Source: Pyrobaculum oguniense TE7 (lineage in GTDB: Archaea; Thermoproteota; Thermoprotei; Thermoproteales; Thermoproteaceae). From it: DNA of 64,000 nt. Both the position numbers and the translations under genes were made by a program. The notes under the pieces are model-generated. The model did no database searches. It was given only the letters and a program-made list of their open reading frames with translations, and was not told the origin of the DNA. The stretch covers positions 1,769,233 to 1,833,232 of the forward strand of contig CP003316.1 in the NCBI GenBank assembly GCA_000247545.1. Direction: 5' to 3'. Positions 8,398 through 17,353 of this stretch are shown here, piece after piece. How positions within the stretch are numbered: the stretch's first letter is position 1; every line of letters starts with the position of its first letter.

Positions 8398-9744
8398 GTG
8401 TCGTTGTACAGAGCTGGTCTTTGGCTGTATCTGTCAAGTGTTGTGGGCCAGCTGGGCGGCTACCTATTCTGGCTCGCGGCGGCGGCGCTGGCCAGCGCAT
8501 CGGCGCTGGGCGAGGTGGCGTATCTAGTATCGCTCTCCGGCATCATCACCACGCTTCTATCGCTAGGGCTGCCTTCTGCAGTCATGCATCTCTACCCGGC
8601 GACGGGAGATAAGCGATACGCAGAGGGGGCGCTGGCCTACACGCTGGCCCTCTCCCTAGCGGCGGCCGCCGCCCTAGCCTGGAGGCCCGTCTTGTCGTTG
8701 CTCGTGGCCACGGGGTCACTCTCGGCGCTCTACTCAGCTTATTTACAAGCAAGGCTGGACACCAAGCTCATCTTCGCCGCTACCGCGGCTGGACAAGCCG
8801 TTAGAGTCGCCCTAGTGCCCATCCTCATCCCCCTAGGCGCAGACGCGCTGGCCGCCTCCTACGCAGTCCCCGGCCTCCTCCTCATCGCGGCCACCGCTGG
8901 GAAGGGGCTGAGGCCGCGCCTCTGGGGGCTCAGAGAGCTGGCGCCGGCGGGGGTCTCGGTCTGGGCCCCCGGCGTGGTCTCAGTGCTGGGAACAAACCTA
9001 GGCGTGGTGGCGGCCTACCACCTGGCCGAGGCCGAGGCGGCGGGGCTTGTGTACATCGCTCGAGTCTTGGCAGACGCCGCCGTGGCGCCAGTCACCATCG
9101 TCACGGGCGCCCTACTGCCGTACTTATCCTCGGCGACGGACAAAACGCCGAGAGCCGTAAAAGCCGCTAGACTCGCCCTAGCCATCTCAGCGCCGCTAGC
9201 CGCCGTGGTGATAGCAGGCGGCGGACACGTCTTGGCCCTACTAGGGAAGCAGTACGTCCAGGCACACCCCGCACTTGCAGTCTTCACCGTGGGCAACATG
9301 ATATCAATAATATCCGGCGTCTTGTCCACCCTAGCCTATGCAGAAGGGAGGTACTCGGCGACGTTAGCCGGCGGCGTGTTGGCAAACGCAACGCGCGCAC
9401 TGCTCTACTTCGCCCTGGGAACGGCGCCGCTGGGAGTTGCGGCGTCCTTCCTCATCGGCTCAGCCGCCCACCTAGCCTTCTTCTCAATCCTAAAACGCCA
9501 CGTCGCCGCGTCCCTAGCCGGCTTTGCGCCGCGCCTGCTCGCCTCCTCCCTACCTGCCCTAGCCCTATCCCCACTCGGCCTAATTTCAGCGGCAGGCGGA
9601 GCTGTGCTGAGCTACTTACTGGCAGTGCGGCTCGGCTTAGTGTCCAGGGGAGAGCTCGCCGACGTGGCGAGACAAGTCCTCCCAGACTCCGTCTACGCAA
9701 AAGTGGCCCCCCTCGCCGCGCGGGTACTAGACCTAGTGACGTGA
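8398..9744 (+). CDS. oligosaccharide flippase-like membrane protein (MOP/Wzx superfamily)
   Basis: 448 residues with about 12-14 hydrophobic segments; the first begins right after the chosen start (LYRAGLWLYLSSVVGQLGGY), and charged loops such as ATGDKRYAEG and SATDKTPRAVKAAR separate later ones. Length and layout match polysaccharide flippases of the MATE-like MOP exporter superfamily, which move lipid-linked glycans across the membrane. The frame opens at 8338, but TTTATAAATT at 8370-8379 sits inside that extension, about 23 bp before GTG 8398. Neighbouring GT2, epimerase and DUF1616 genes support a glycan-export role. Confidence 0.75.
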   Translation: MSLYRAGLWLYLSSVVGQLGGYLFWLAAAALASASALGEVAYLVSLSGIITTLLSLGLPSAVMHLYPATGDKRYAEGALAYTLALSLAAAAALAWRPVLSLLVATGSLSALYSAYLQARLDTKLIFAATAAGQAVRVALVPILIPLGADALAASYAVPGLLLIAATAGKGLRPRLWGLRELAPAGVSVWAPGVVSVLGTNLGVVAAYHLAEAEAAGLVYIARVLADAAVAPVTIVTGALLPYLSSATDKTPRAVKAARLALAISAPLAAVVIAGGGHVLALLGKQYVQAHPALAVFTVGNMISIISGVLSTLAYAEGRYSATLAGGVLANATRALLYFALGTAPLGVAASFLIGSAAHLAFFSILKRHVAASLAGFAPRLLASSLPALALSPLGLISAAGGAVLSYLLAVRLGLVSRGELADVARQVLPDSVYAKVAPLAARVLDLVT

Positions 9745-9800
9745 CCACCCGCCGCATGCGCCGGGCGGGTTAGCCGTTAGAAGCGCCACGTCTCAGCGCC

Positions 9801-10334
9801 CTAGGCACAAGCCGCGGCCAACCTCTCCGACCTGTACTTCCTATAGGCGGCGAAGGCCGCCGCGGCCGCCGTGAGGGCCGCCAAGCTCGCCACCACGGGC
9901 CCCAGCCTTATCCCAAATGGTGTGTAGTTAAGGAGGAGGCCAACCAGAGGGACCACAGCCAAGCTGAGGCCAATAGAAAGGGCAAGCCTCTCAAGCGGCT
10001 TCAGCTCGCTTGGCTTGGGGTACAACGCCTCCACTATCACGTACCCCGGAAGGAACAAGACGAAAAAAGCCCCCACCACATACCTAAGGTAGAGCAGGGG
10101 CGGAGCCTCGGCGTACAGCGCCAAGACGGCGGCCGCGGCGGTCAGCGCCGCAACCGACCACAGCCAAGCCCCACCAGGGCCCAGGACGTAGGCGAGGAAC
10201 GAGTCGGCGCCCGTCTCCAAGGCGTACTCCCCACGCTTAACCCCCAGCATAAGCTCGTAAGCCGCCTCGTACAGGGGCTTCCCCGTCTCCCTGCTCAACC
10301 TCTCTGCGGCCTGCCTCACCGTGACGCACTCCAC
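9801..10334 (-). CDS. DUF1616-type membrane protein
   Basis: About 177 residues. An N-terminal soluble helical part (VRQAAERLSRETGKPLYEAA) is followed by four hydrophobic segments, with FLPGYVIVEALYPK, LERLALSIGLSLAVVPL and LLNYTPFGIRL typical of DUF1616 proteins, which occur in archaeal surface-glycan clusters. A frame opens at GTG 10346, but the TTTATAAAG box at 10353-10361 fits GTG 10334 better as a leaderless start. Divergent from the gene at 10413; the two look like the membrane part and the exposed part of one DUF1616 architecture. Confidence 0.7.
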   Translation of the reverse strand: MECVTVRQAAERLSRETGKPLYEAAYELMLGVKRGEYALETGADSFLAYVLGPGGAWLWSVAALTAAAAVLALYAEAPPLLYLRYVVGAFFVLFLPGYVIVEALYPKPSELKPLERLALSIGLSLAVVPLVGLLLNYTPFGIRLGPVVASLAALTAAAAAFAAYRKYRSERLAAACA

Positions 10335-10412
10335 AACGCGGCCCACCAGCCGCTTTATAAAGATTACAGCCCCCGCGGCGGTGGGTTTTTTAACACGGGT
10401 GAATCACAGGAC

Positions 10413-11189
10413 GTGGATCTGTTCGAGGCGTACCGGCTGTTGGTAGAAGCGGCCTCTGCAGGCGCCGACGTCCGCCCCCTAGCAGAGGCCTTCAACAAAG
10501 CACTGGCCGGAGAGCCGCTCAGCCCCGACTTCGCCCAAGCCGCGAGGCAACTCGCAGACGAGGCAAGGCGAGCCGCGCTTCTCGGCTACATCGCCGCGGC
10601 CGCGGCGTTGCTGGCAGTGGGGGCCGCCGCCTACTTCCTATACCGCTACCGGAGGATAATCCTAGGCTGGCTCTGGCTCAAGATATGGGGTTCCGGCTAC
10701 TTGAAAAAGGGTAACGGCACCCCCAACACGTTGCTCTTCGACGAGGAGGTCTCCGCAGTGGCGGCCGCAGTCGCCGTTGTCGCCGTAGCCCTCGCAGTTG
10801 CCGTCGCGCTCAGCCCCGGCGCCGCAGAGCCCTTCTCCGCGCTGGGCCTCCTCGGCCCCGGAGGAAAAATCGGAGGATACCCAGACGTCGTGCAACGGGG
10901 ACAGCCCATCACCCTCCACGCCTACGTATACAACCACATGGGGACACCGATGTGGTACGTGGTCTACGTAAAGGTAGACAACTCCACGGCAGAGCCGCCG
11001 CTCCCCACGCCGCCCCTCCTCACCATGCAGAGGCTCCTACTCCACAACGAAAGCTGGGTCCAGCCCTTCACCATCTCCCTCAACACCACCGGGCGGCAGA
11101 GACTCGTCCTAGAGCTATGGGCCTACTACCCAAACGGCACCCTCGCATACACCGGCAGGTGGAACCAGCTCTGGATAAGGGCAAAGTAG
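10413..11189 (+). CDS. membrane protein with exposed DUF1616-like C-terminal domain
   Basis: 258 residues. N-terminal helical domain (1-50), TM segment near 55-75 (LLGYIAAAAALLAVGAAAYFL), a second TM near 113-135 (AAVAVVAVALAVAVAL), then a beta-rich exposed domain with GPGGKIGGYPDVV, PITLHAYVYNHMG and three N-x-S/T sites. The second half resembles the extracytoplasmic half of DUF1616 proteins. GTG 10413 follows a TTTTTTAAC box by about 22 bp. Predicted role is in surface-glycan assembly, by context only. Confidence 0.65.
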   Translation: MDLFEAYRLLVEAASAGADVRPLAEAFNKALAGEPLSPDFAQAARQLADEARRAALLGYIAAAAALLAVGAAAYFLYRYRRIILGWLWLKIWGSGYLKKGNGTPNTLLFDEEVSAVAAAVAVVAVALAVAVALSPGAAEPFSALGLLGPGGKIGGYPDVVQRGQPITLHAYVYNHMGTPMWYVVYVKVDNSTAEPPLPTPPLLTMQRLLLHNESWVQPFTISLNTTGRQRLVLELWAYYPNGTLAYTGRWNQLWIRAK

Positions 11190-11231
11190 CCCACGGGTTA
11201 TGTTGATATATACTTGTATAAAACCCAAGGC

Positions 11232-12131
11232 GTGAAAATCGTCGTCACCGGCGGCGCGGGGTTCATCGGAAGCCACGTGGCGGCGCATCTCAAGTCACGG
11301 GGATTCGACGTAGTGGTAGTGGACAGCTTGGAGAGGGCCTCCGGCGCGAGGAGGCTTAAGGAGGCCGGGGTGCCTCTTGTGGAGGGCGATCTGCGTTTTG
11401 TAGAGATTCCTAAATGCGACGCCGTTGTCCACGCCGCGGCGTATATCAGCGTCGAGGAGAGCTGGGAGAAGCCCTACGAGTACATGTGGAACAACGCCGC
11501 GGTGACGGCGAAGGTAGGCAAAGAGGCGTTGAGGATGGGGGCTTTCCTGGTCTACCTCAGCTCGGCCGCCGTCTACGGCAACCCCATTTACACCCCTATC
11601 GACGAGGAGCACCCGACCCGCCCCACCTCGCCCTACGGCCTCTCGAAACTGGCAGGGGAGGAGGCCCTCGCCATGCTCCGCAACGCCGGCCTTAAATACG
11701 CAGTTGCGCGTCTCTTCAACGTCTACGGCCCTGGACAGACGGGGCCATACGCCGGCGTTATCACGAAGTTTATTGAAAGAGCACGAGCCGGCCTTCCGCC
11801 GGTGATATTCGGCTCGGGGGAGCAGACCCGCGACTTCGTCCACGTGCTAGACGTGGCGCGGTTCGTCGAGACCCTAGTGGAGAAAGGCGCCCAGGGCGTC
11901 TTCAACGTGGGGACTGGGCGGGCTGTGTCCATCAAGGAACTGGCCCGTGTGGTTATGAAGCTCGCCGGCATAGGCGGCGAGCCGATATACGCGAGCCCGA
12001 GGCCAGGAGACATAGCGCACAGCGTGGCAAACATCAAGAAGGCCAGGGGCCTCGGCTGGGAGCCCAAGATTACGCTTGAGGAGGGACTAGCACAGCTGTG
12101 GGACAGCGTCCATCTTGTAGATAGTAATTAA
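11232..12131 (+). CDS. galE: NAD-dependent epimerase/dehydratase (UDP-glucose 4-epimerase type)
   Basis: About 299 residues. Rossmann TGGAGFIGSHVA (residues 6-17), D at the end of beta-2 (VVVDSLE), catalytic S-S-A and YGLSK (YxxxK), RLFNVYGPGQ and the RDFVHVLDVA substrate segment of extended SDRs. Interconverts UDP-sugars (glucose/galactose type) for glycan synthesis; exact substrate not readable. The frame opens at TTG 11214, but GTG 11232 begins directly at MKIVVTGG and lies about 23 bp after the TATATACTTG box. Followed after 20 bp by a GT2 gene. Confidence 0.85.
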   Translation: MKIVVTGGAGFIGSHVAAHLKSRGFDVVVVDSLERASGARRLKEAGVPLVEGDLRFVEIPKCDAVVHAAAYISVEESWEKPYEYMWNNAAVTAKVGKEALRMGAFLVYLSSAAVYGNPIYTPIDEEHPTRPTSPYGLSKLAGEEALAMLRNAGLKYAVARLFNVYGPGQTGPYAGVITKFIERARAGLPPVIFGSGEQTRDFVHVLDVARFVETLVEKGAQGVFNVGTGRAVSIKELARVVMKLAGIGGEPIYASPRPGDIAHSVANIKKARGLGWEPKITLEEGLAQLWDSVHLVDSN

Positions 12132-12151
12132 ATAACGTTCTCTAAAGAGTC

Positions 12152-13060
12152 GTGGCTCCCGATTTTGTTGTGGTGCTTCCAACTCTAAACGAGCGGGAGG
12201 GGCTTGCCAAGACGTTGGACGAGTTGATCTCGGCGGGGGTGCCCCCCGGGCGTATCCTCGTAGTCGACGGCGGCTCTACAGACGGCACATGCCAAGAGGC
12301 GGAGAAGAGAGGCGTCCGCTGCATATTACAAGAGGGCAGAGGAAAGGCAGATGCGGTGCGCACAGCGCTGAAAGTCGTAGACGCCCCCGCCGTGGTGATT
12401 ATGGACGCCGACTTCACATACCCCGCCGCCAGGATCTGGGACCTGGTATCGTTGCTGGACAAATGCGACGAGGTAATTGGAGCGCGGCTGAGGCCGGAGC
12501 CGGGGGCGCAACGCCGCATATTCAAGCTGGGCAACTGGTTGCTTACTAAGTTCTTCAACCTAATATTCGACACGAGGCTCAGCGACGTGCTCAGCGGAAT
12601 GTACGCCGTAAAGACAGAGGCTCTCGAGGGGCTAGAAAAGGCGTCCCGGGGATTCGGAATCGAGTCAGAAATCGCGGCCCACGTGGCGTCGACAGGAGGC
12701 GAAATATGCGAAGTCCCCATAGAATACAGACGGCGCGTGGGGCAGAAGAAGCTCGGAATAAAACACGGAATTCTAATCGCCCTAGACATGCTGAGGCTAG
12801 GGCTCAGGTACAACCCAACCTTCTTCATATTCCTCGCCGCCTCCCTCCTAGCCATCCCCGGCTTCGCCATAGCCGGCTGGGTAGCCTACCGCTGGGTCGT
12901 CATAGGAGTCAAACACTACGTCTGGGGCATCATCGGAACCACCCTAGCCTCCGTAGGCACACTCTCCGCAGTCATGGCACTCCTCGCTCTCTACCTAAAA
13001 AGAATGGAAATACGAATCCTAAAACAAATACGCCGCGCCCACAAAAGCCGCACCCCCTAA
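12152..13060 (+). CDS. glycosyltransferase family 2, dolichol-phosphate sugar synthase-like
   Basis: 302 residues. GT-A domain with VVLPTLNEREGL, VVDGGSTDGT, DADFTYP (DxD) and the LSGMYAVKTEAL plus ESEIAAH segments of polyprenyl-phosphate hexosyltransferases, then two TM helices near 222-245 and 255-285. Transfers a hexose to dolichol phosphate at the cytoplasmic membrane face. GTG start with AATTAAATAACG upstream. Its C-terminal codons are strongly C/A-biased like the downstream non-coding sequence. Confidence 0.85.
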   Translation: MAPDFVVVLPTLNEREGLAKTLDELISAGVPPGRILVVDGGSTDGTCQEAEKRGVRCILQEGRGKADAVRTALKVVDAPAVVIMDADFTYPAARIWDLVSLLDKCDEVIGARLRPEPGAQRRIFKLGNWLLTKFFNLIFDTRLSDVLSGMYAVKTEALEGLEKASRGFGIESEIAAHVASTGGEICEVPIEYRRRVGQKKLGIKHGILIALDMLRLGLRYNPTFFIFLAASLLAIPGFAIAGWVAYRWVVIGVKHYVWGIIGTTLASVGTLSAVMALLALYLKRMEIRILKQIRRAHKSRTP

Positions 13061-13245
13061 GCCACACACAAAGCCGGCACCAGATAAAACCCAACACGCC
13101 CACGCCACGAAAACCCCTCCAACTAACGGATAGTACAGAAAACAAGCAACACCTCGCAAGCCAAGCGCCACCTCGCCCCCCACAAGATCCGCCGCCGCAT
13201 TCCCCAACAACCGGAGCGACGTAAGCTCCAGTAACGAGCGCCGCG

Positions 13246-13737
13246 GTGCTTGAGAACCTTTCCCCAAGCCCACGGCAGAGAGATGCGCCGCTGCTAGGCT
13301 CCTCGAAGCCTTAGCCGAGGTCAGCTTAGCCCTTAGGTTTCTGGAAGAGAGCCTCGTCAGAAACGCGGCTGGGAAGGCTTTCCAAGCGTGGAGGGCCTAT
13401 CTCGCCGTATTGCTGAGGCTGGAGCTGGACAAGCTATTGCAGAAAGCCAAGACAGAAGAGATGGCTTATGGAGAAGGCAGTGCCGAGGGTATCCACCACG
13501 AAGGTGGTTAAGCTTTCGCAGATGTTAGAGGATGTGGGCTATGCCGGGCTTTGGCAATCCACCGTTCTTGCCCTAGAACTACACGACTACCACCACCACG
13601 GCCTTGACCCATACATAGCGCTGTCCAAGTTCCGGGATACGGACGAGGTCGCCATAGCGGTGGTGGGGCTAGTAAGAGAAATTGCTAAGAGCAACGCACC
13701 CGTTTGTCAGACCAGCTGGGCCACAGCGGCCTAGCCT
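13246..13737 (+). pseudogene. PaREP1 relic with several frameshifts
   Basis: PaREP1 signatures are spread over three frames: VLEN at the start, KPTAE.CAAARLLEALAEV, AGKAFQAWRAYLAVLLRLELDKLL, then after a ~7-bp deletion at KTEE the frame changes to WLMEKAVPRVSTTKVVKL and LELHDYHHHGLDP. The WTTELEEAL tail is lost. No adjacent ATPase gene. Confidence 0.8.
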
Positions 13738-14146
13738 CAAGGCGAAACCGATATGCAGAATAGGGATCGCCATCTGCTAAGATGAAGCTCACAAACACCG
13801 CCAGAAGGTCGAACCCCAGCAAGTCCCCGGCACCCACCGCCTTTTTAAAGGCCTACCCACCGCCGCTGGTCCTTGCCACAACTCGTAGAACGACACGCCT
13901 CTCTCCGACCTGCTACCGACACCTTATAGAACCTCCTCAACTTCGCGAAGAGTTGCACACCCCTACTCAGCCTTGGAGCCCTCAACTCTCACAGTGCGCC
14001 GCTCAGGGCTACACAAGATAGACCCGCCATGCAACATGCTCGCAAAGCTGAAGACGACCCATCAGAAAAGATGATAACACGCCCACCACCATTGAACTCC
14101 ACAAACGCGGCCTACCAAGCTTTAAAGCTAGGCAAAACAAAGCGAT
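13738..14146. other. intergenic; promoter of the 14147 gene
   Basis: No gene I can support. A TTTAAAG box at 14121-14127 precedes ATG 14147 by about 22 bp. Confidence 0.5.
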
Positions 14147-14410
14147 ATGCCTAGAGAAAAGGTGGTCGGGCTGGGTCTCATGGCCGCAGGCGTTGTCGTC
14201 GTTTTGCTCTATGGCTGGCTGGTATTCCTCTCCCCCTGGCCGATGTTCATACTGTAGTTCACAGCCTTCGCCGCTGTAGCCGCCGTGCTGGGCATTTTGG
14301 CGTGGGTAGGCTACGCCCTAGCAACGACGCCCCCCAAGCCTATAGAGGAAATAGAAAAAGAGCTAAAAAGCTGGGAAAAAGTACAGGGATCAATAGGATC
14401 TCCTCAATAG
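14147..14410 (+). pseudogene. two-TM small membrane protein interrupted by an in-frame TAG
   Basis: An 87-codon reading frame from ATG with a single internal TAG at 14255-14257 (codon 37). TM1 (VVGLGLMAAGVVVVLLYGWLV) precedes the TAG and TM2 (FTAFAAVAAVLGILAWVGYAL) follows, then PPKPIEEIEKELKSWEK. Everything else, including the leaderless promoter, is intact, so this is either a very recent nonsense mutation or two 36- and 50-residue products. A decayed copy lies at 3819-4045. Function unknown. Confidence 0.65.
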
Positions 14411-15010
14411 CCGGCCCAGCAGTAGCCTCGGCGTCCTGCTGTTTGCAACCAGCCAAAGCAAATTGAGGATTGTCCTCCTGAATTGTGCATACCAGATGAA
14501 CATCTCGGCGAGGATCCGAGCCGCGAGACCAAAGGGGAATTTATAGGGAGTCTCTAGGGCTCCCACGTCGATGGCTTCGTTAAGAGCCACGGTGAAGCCC
14601 AAGGCGAAGCCGACTACCAGCTCCTCACCCAGCGACACCCCTCCTGCCAAGCCAGTGCCTCACGACGAATTGATCCAAAAGCAGGTAGACGTGTTCCTTA
14701 TACACGGCGTGCACCACCGCCGCGACGACCTCCGCTAGCAACGAGAGGGGGCGGCCCCACACCCCCAGACCTCGCCCTACTCAACCTCGTTGAGAAGGCG
14801 CTCTCCGTCCAAGTAGATCATCCAGGGAAAGGAGAGGTGGGAGTAGAGGTCAACGACAAAGCCGCGCCGTCTAAGCGTCACGGTGTAGGGCTCCGCCGCC
14901 ACCACCTTGAAGCCCCTTCTTAAGAGGCGCCGGGCGCCCTCGGCGACGTGCCCCTCTTAATCAGCACGTCGAGATCCCAGAGACGTGGTTTAGCGGCCTC
15001 TGAAGCTTGA
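14390..15010 (-). pseudogene. decayed nucleotidyltransferase-like gene
   Basis: Minus-strand pieces in order: PRLWDLDVLIKRG, then in another frame RGFKVVAAEPYTVTLRRRGFVVDLYSHLSFPWMIYLDG, then AAVVHAVYKEHVYLLLDQFVVRHWL, then the 86-residue frame 14650-14390 (EELVVGFALG, VALNEAIDVGALETPYKFPFG). The DLDVLIKRG and VVDLYSH parts resemble the metal-binding strand and later strand of nucleotidyltransferases. At least three frame changes. The family call is tentative. Confidence 0.4.
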
Positions 15011-15438
15011 AAAAGCATAGCCAAGCCACTTCATAAAGCATGCGTAGCGCTACCGCCCCATTTCTACCTGGGAACCTCCAACACCTTTATGGCCAGATAG
15101 AGCTTATCCAGACGTGTGGTCTGGGTTGTGTTTAACATCGCCTTGTGACACCACGCTACCAACGACAAAACATTGGACAAGGTACCAGAAGCCACTGCAA
15201 ACAACTTGGCGACCGAATCTAAAAATTGTACTACGACGTGGTAGAATCAAATCGTTCCGCATAGTAGTAACTGTGGCCAATAAGGCAGGAGAGATGAGAA
15301 GTAGTATAGGGTAACGTTGGATATCTGGCAAGTGATGAGATGCAATACGGGCTTCACACGCCACACCTCGCGCTTCGGGTCGCAAACCCGTTTATGCCCA
15401 ACGCCGATCTCCGCTTTTTCCATATGCTTCTCTAACAC
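15011..15438. other. no supported gene
   Basis: Overlapping short frames on both strands without motifs; the minus-strand frame 15247-15438 continues the relic at 15439-15552. Confidence 0.4.
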
Positions 15439-15552
15439 TTGTCGGTAGTCTTTCTAGGTGGCTTTGCAGGTCTCGTTGACTCGGCGTGCGATGGCCACTA
15501 CGTCCACTCCCTCGGTGCGGGTTAGCACTCCCAATAATAAGGGCAATCGCAT
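15439..15552 (-). pseudogene. N-terminal relic of an unrecognised protein with intact promoter
   Basis: ATG 15552 opens MRLPLLLGVLTRTEGVDVVA, then ARRVNETCKAT and a TAG, after which KDYRQVLEKHMEKAEIG continues in the same frame. A TATTTAATAA box is about 25 bp upstream of the ATG. Looks like a gene silenced by a stop and later decay. Confidence 0.35.
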
Positions 15553-15845
15553 ATTTCGCGATCCCCGCTGTTATTAAATATGCAGAGTCTCGTGTCGACC
15601 CCCTATAAGTAAATGTTGTTACATGTTAAGCATGTAGAAATCCAATTTAGCGAAAAAGGGTCAAGGTTTACAATTACTCCTGCTAACCGCACGCATCTGG
15701 CTCACATAAAGTACCTGTACGCCTTCCATCCCACCGAAAGTCAACTACTCTAGATCCAATTCTGAATCCCGCAGTTTGTACGCCCGGGCGTGTATTTATA
15801 CAGTCTAGAAGCCCCACGGCCAGTGGCCGCGTAAAGTTCTCCGTT
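15553..15845. other. no supported gene
   Basis: AT/GC-mixed spacer; no motif-bearing frame on either strand. Confidence 0.4.
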
Positions 15846-16166
15846 TTACACAATAAGCCTTATTACAGCACCATCTAGGCCATCGCCTACAAGAGTCCAC
15901 CTCCCATTGCCCTCATACCTATAAACCCTCCCCACCCCCCGGTATCCACTAGGTTCCGTAGTAACTGCGGCATACAGATGCCCACCATACTCCACCAAAT
16001 CCAACACGACATATCCCAGCACAGGAGAGATGGGCTCCCAAACCCCGTTGCCAAGATAGCGATACACGACACCCGGATTAGTACTAACTGCGTACAACAA
16101 AGGCGGCGACGGCATCGCAGAATCATACGCATAGACCACCACCGCTAACAAAAATACAAATACCAC
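15846..16166 (-). CDS. secreted or anchored protein with beta-propeller-like repeats, probably truncated
   Basis: 106 residues. Hydrophobic N-terminus (VFVFLLAVVVYAY) then two similar units: LLYAVST..GVVYRYLGNGVWEPIS and LYAAVTTE..GRVYRYEGNGRWTLVG. The YRYxGNGxW pattern is that of Kelch/propeller blades, which need five or more units, so two suggests truncation. GTG 16166 follows an ATAAATA box by about 22 bp. Role unknown; exported to the cell surface by signal sequence. Confidence 0.5.
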   Translation of the reverse strand: MVFVFLLAVVVYAYDSAMPSPPLLYAVSTNPGVVYRYLGNGVWEPISPVLGYVVLDLVEYGGHLYAAVTTEPSGYRGVGRVYRYEGNGRWTLVGDGLDGAVIRLIV

Positions 16167-16625
16167 CAGCGCAGTAGACCTGCTATTTATCCCTACTTTA
16201 TGTACAGTGTGTGTTTATATTTAAGCTCTTTATATACTTTTCGCATCACAAATATAGCCACCCTTACATGACATAGAATCCGCAACGCCACTATTAACTC
16301 CCCAAACCAAACCCGCCCCAAACCCCGCACGGGTGCAATGCCAACCCCCCAAAGCTACATTTACACAAGCGACACATCTATTGACCAACTCAACAGTTCA
16401 CTACATGAGATTATCTACCACCGACGTCCACCTACTGAAATAGACACATTCACAGAAGAGGGCACAAAAAACCCTTTTTAAACTAGCTCAACACGGATAT
16501 CGCAAATCCCGGATCCCTCACAACTATCACCCTACCAGTTCCCCACTTCCACGGTTGCACAATCTCCGGTACCAGAGTACACCATCTGACTCAGATAAGA
16601 TCCGAATTAGAGATCCGCCTTGTAG
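16167..16625. other. no supported gene
   Basis: AT-rich promoter region of the propeller-like gene at the left, otherwise featureless. Confidence 0.4.
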
Positions 16626-17276
16626 CTACGGACTAGAAGACGCGGTGCTCTCAGGCTGAGTCACGTAGATCTCAAAGGCTTTAAGGCCGATTTTCCTCAT
16701 TACCCTCTTTACTATTTCTACCGTCCCATTGTCTGTGCCTTTGCCGTTGCTCTCAATCCCCACGGCTATTTTATTGACATGTACCGCCATTGAGACGAAG
16801 CCCCCTACATTTTTAACTTCTCCCAAGCCTTCTCCGATACCAGTCTCAGTTCTCCAAAGCTCATATTGTAAACCGGGGACTGTGCAATAATCAACTACTC
16901 TCTGCCATTAGTCAAATTCCACGCCCAGCCGCTGGAAACTTTACCCACTTCCATTTGGCCTCGGTAAAGTTGAAAGTCAGAACAGAAATAGAAACGAGGT
17001 TGAGGGGACTAGCCCTGGCGTTGACGCCAATTAGTTTCAACACGCCTAAGATCGGGCAGATATCAGTCTTAAATAGCAAACAAGTCGCGTTAACACCGCC
17101 AAGGTTGCAGATAAGACCCTCACTCGTCTTAAGAAGGCCGTAGCTCGAAAGAGCTACTATTTTTCCGTACAACGTGACACGCCCCTTCGCGAAATTCAAC
17201 ACATCAGGCGACTTAGGCGCCACAGACTCGCCACAGCAGAAATCAGTATAACAACTATCAGCAGTCTGGCAAGCAT
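16626..17276 (-). pseudogene. secreted protein gene with two or more frameshifts
   Basis: ATG 17276 starts a clean signal peptide (MLARLLIVVILISAVAS); the frame then shifts by a small indel near 17223 into VAPKSPDVLNFAKGRVTLYG, continuing with GLLKTSEGLICNLGG and VLKLIGVNARA, an OB-fold-like pattern. After a stop at about 16912, ELRLVSEKAWEKL and then another frame give VGGFVSMAVHVNKIAVGIES and LKAFEIYVTQPE to the end. A CTTAAAAAGT box is 26 bp before the ATG. Sits immediately downstream-antiparallel-neighbour of the protease; function unknown. Confidence 0.6.
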
Positions 17277-17353
17277 ATAATCATAGTGTAAATACTTTTT
17301 AAGTTTTGCTACAAAAGCTGTGGGGAATTAAAAAAGGGAAACGAGTTTTTAAA

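Noticed and set aside
12706-13224. 172-residue plus-strand frame
   Set aside because: Arg/Pro/His-rich shadow of the GT2 gene.
13019-13273. 84-residue minus-strand frame with hydrophobic residues
   Set aside because: Overlaps the GT2 3' end and A/C-skewed spacer; composition is explained by skew.
14255-14257. TAG as pyrrolysine codon
   Set aside because: Pyrrolysine decoding is not known in this lineage and the protein is not a methylamine methyltransferase; nonsense mutation is simpler.
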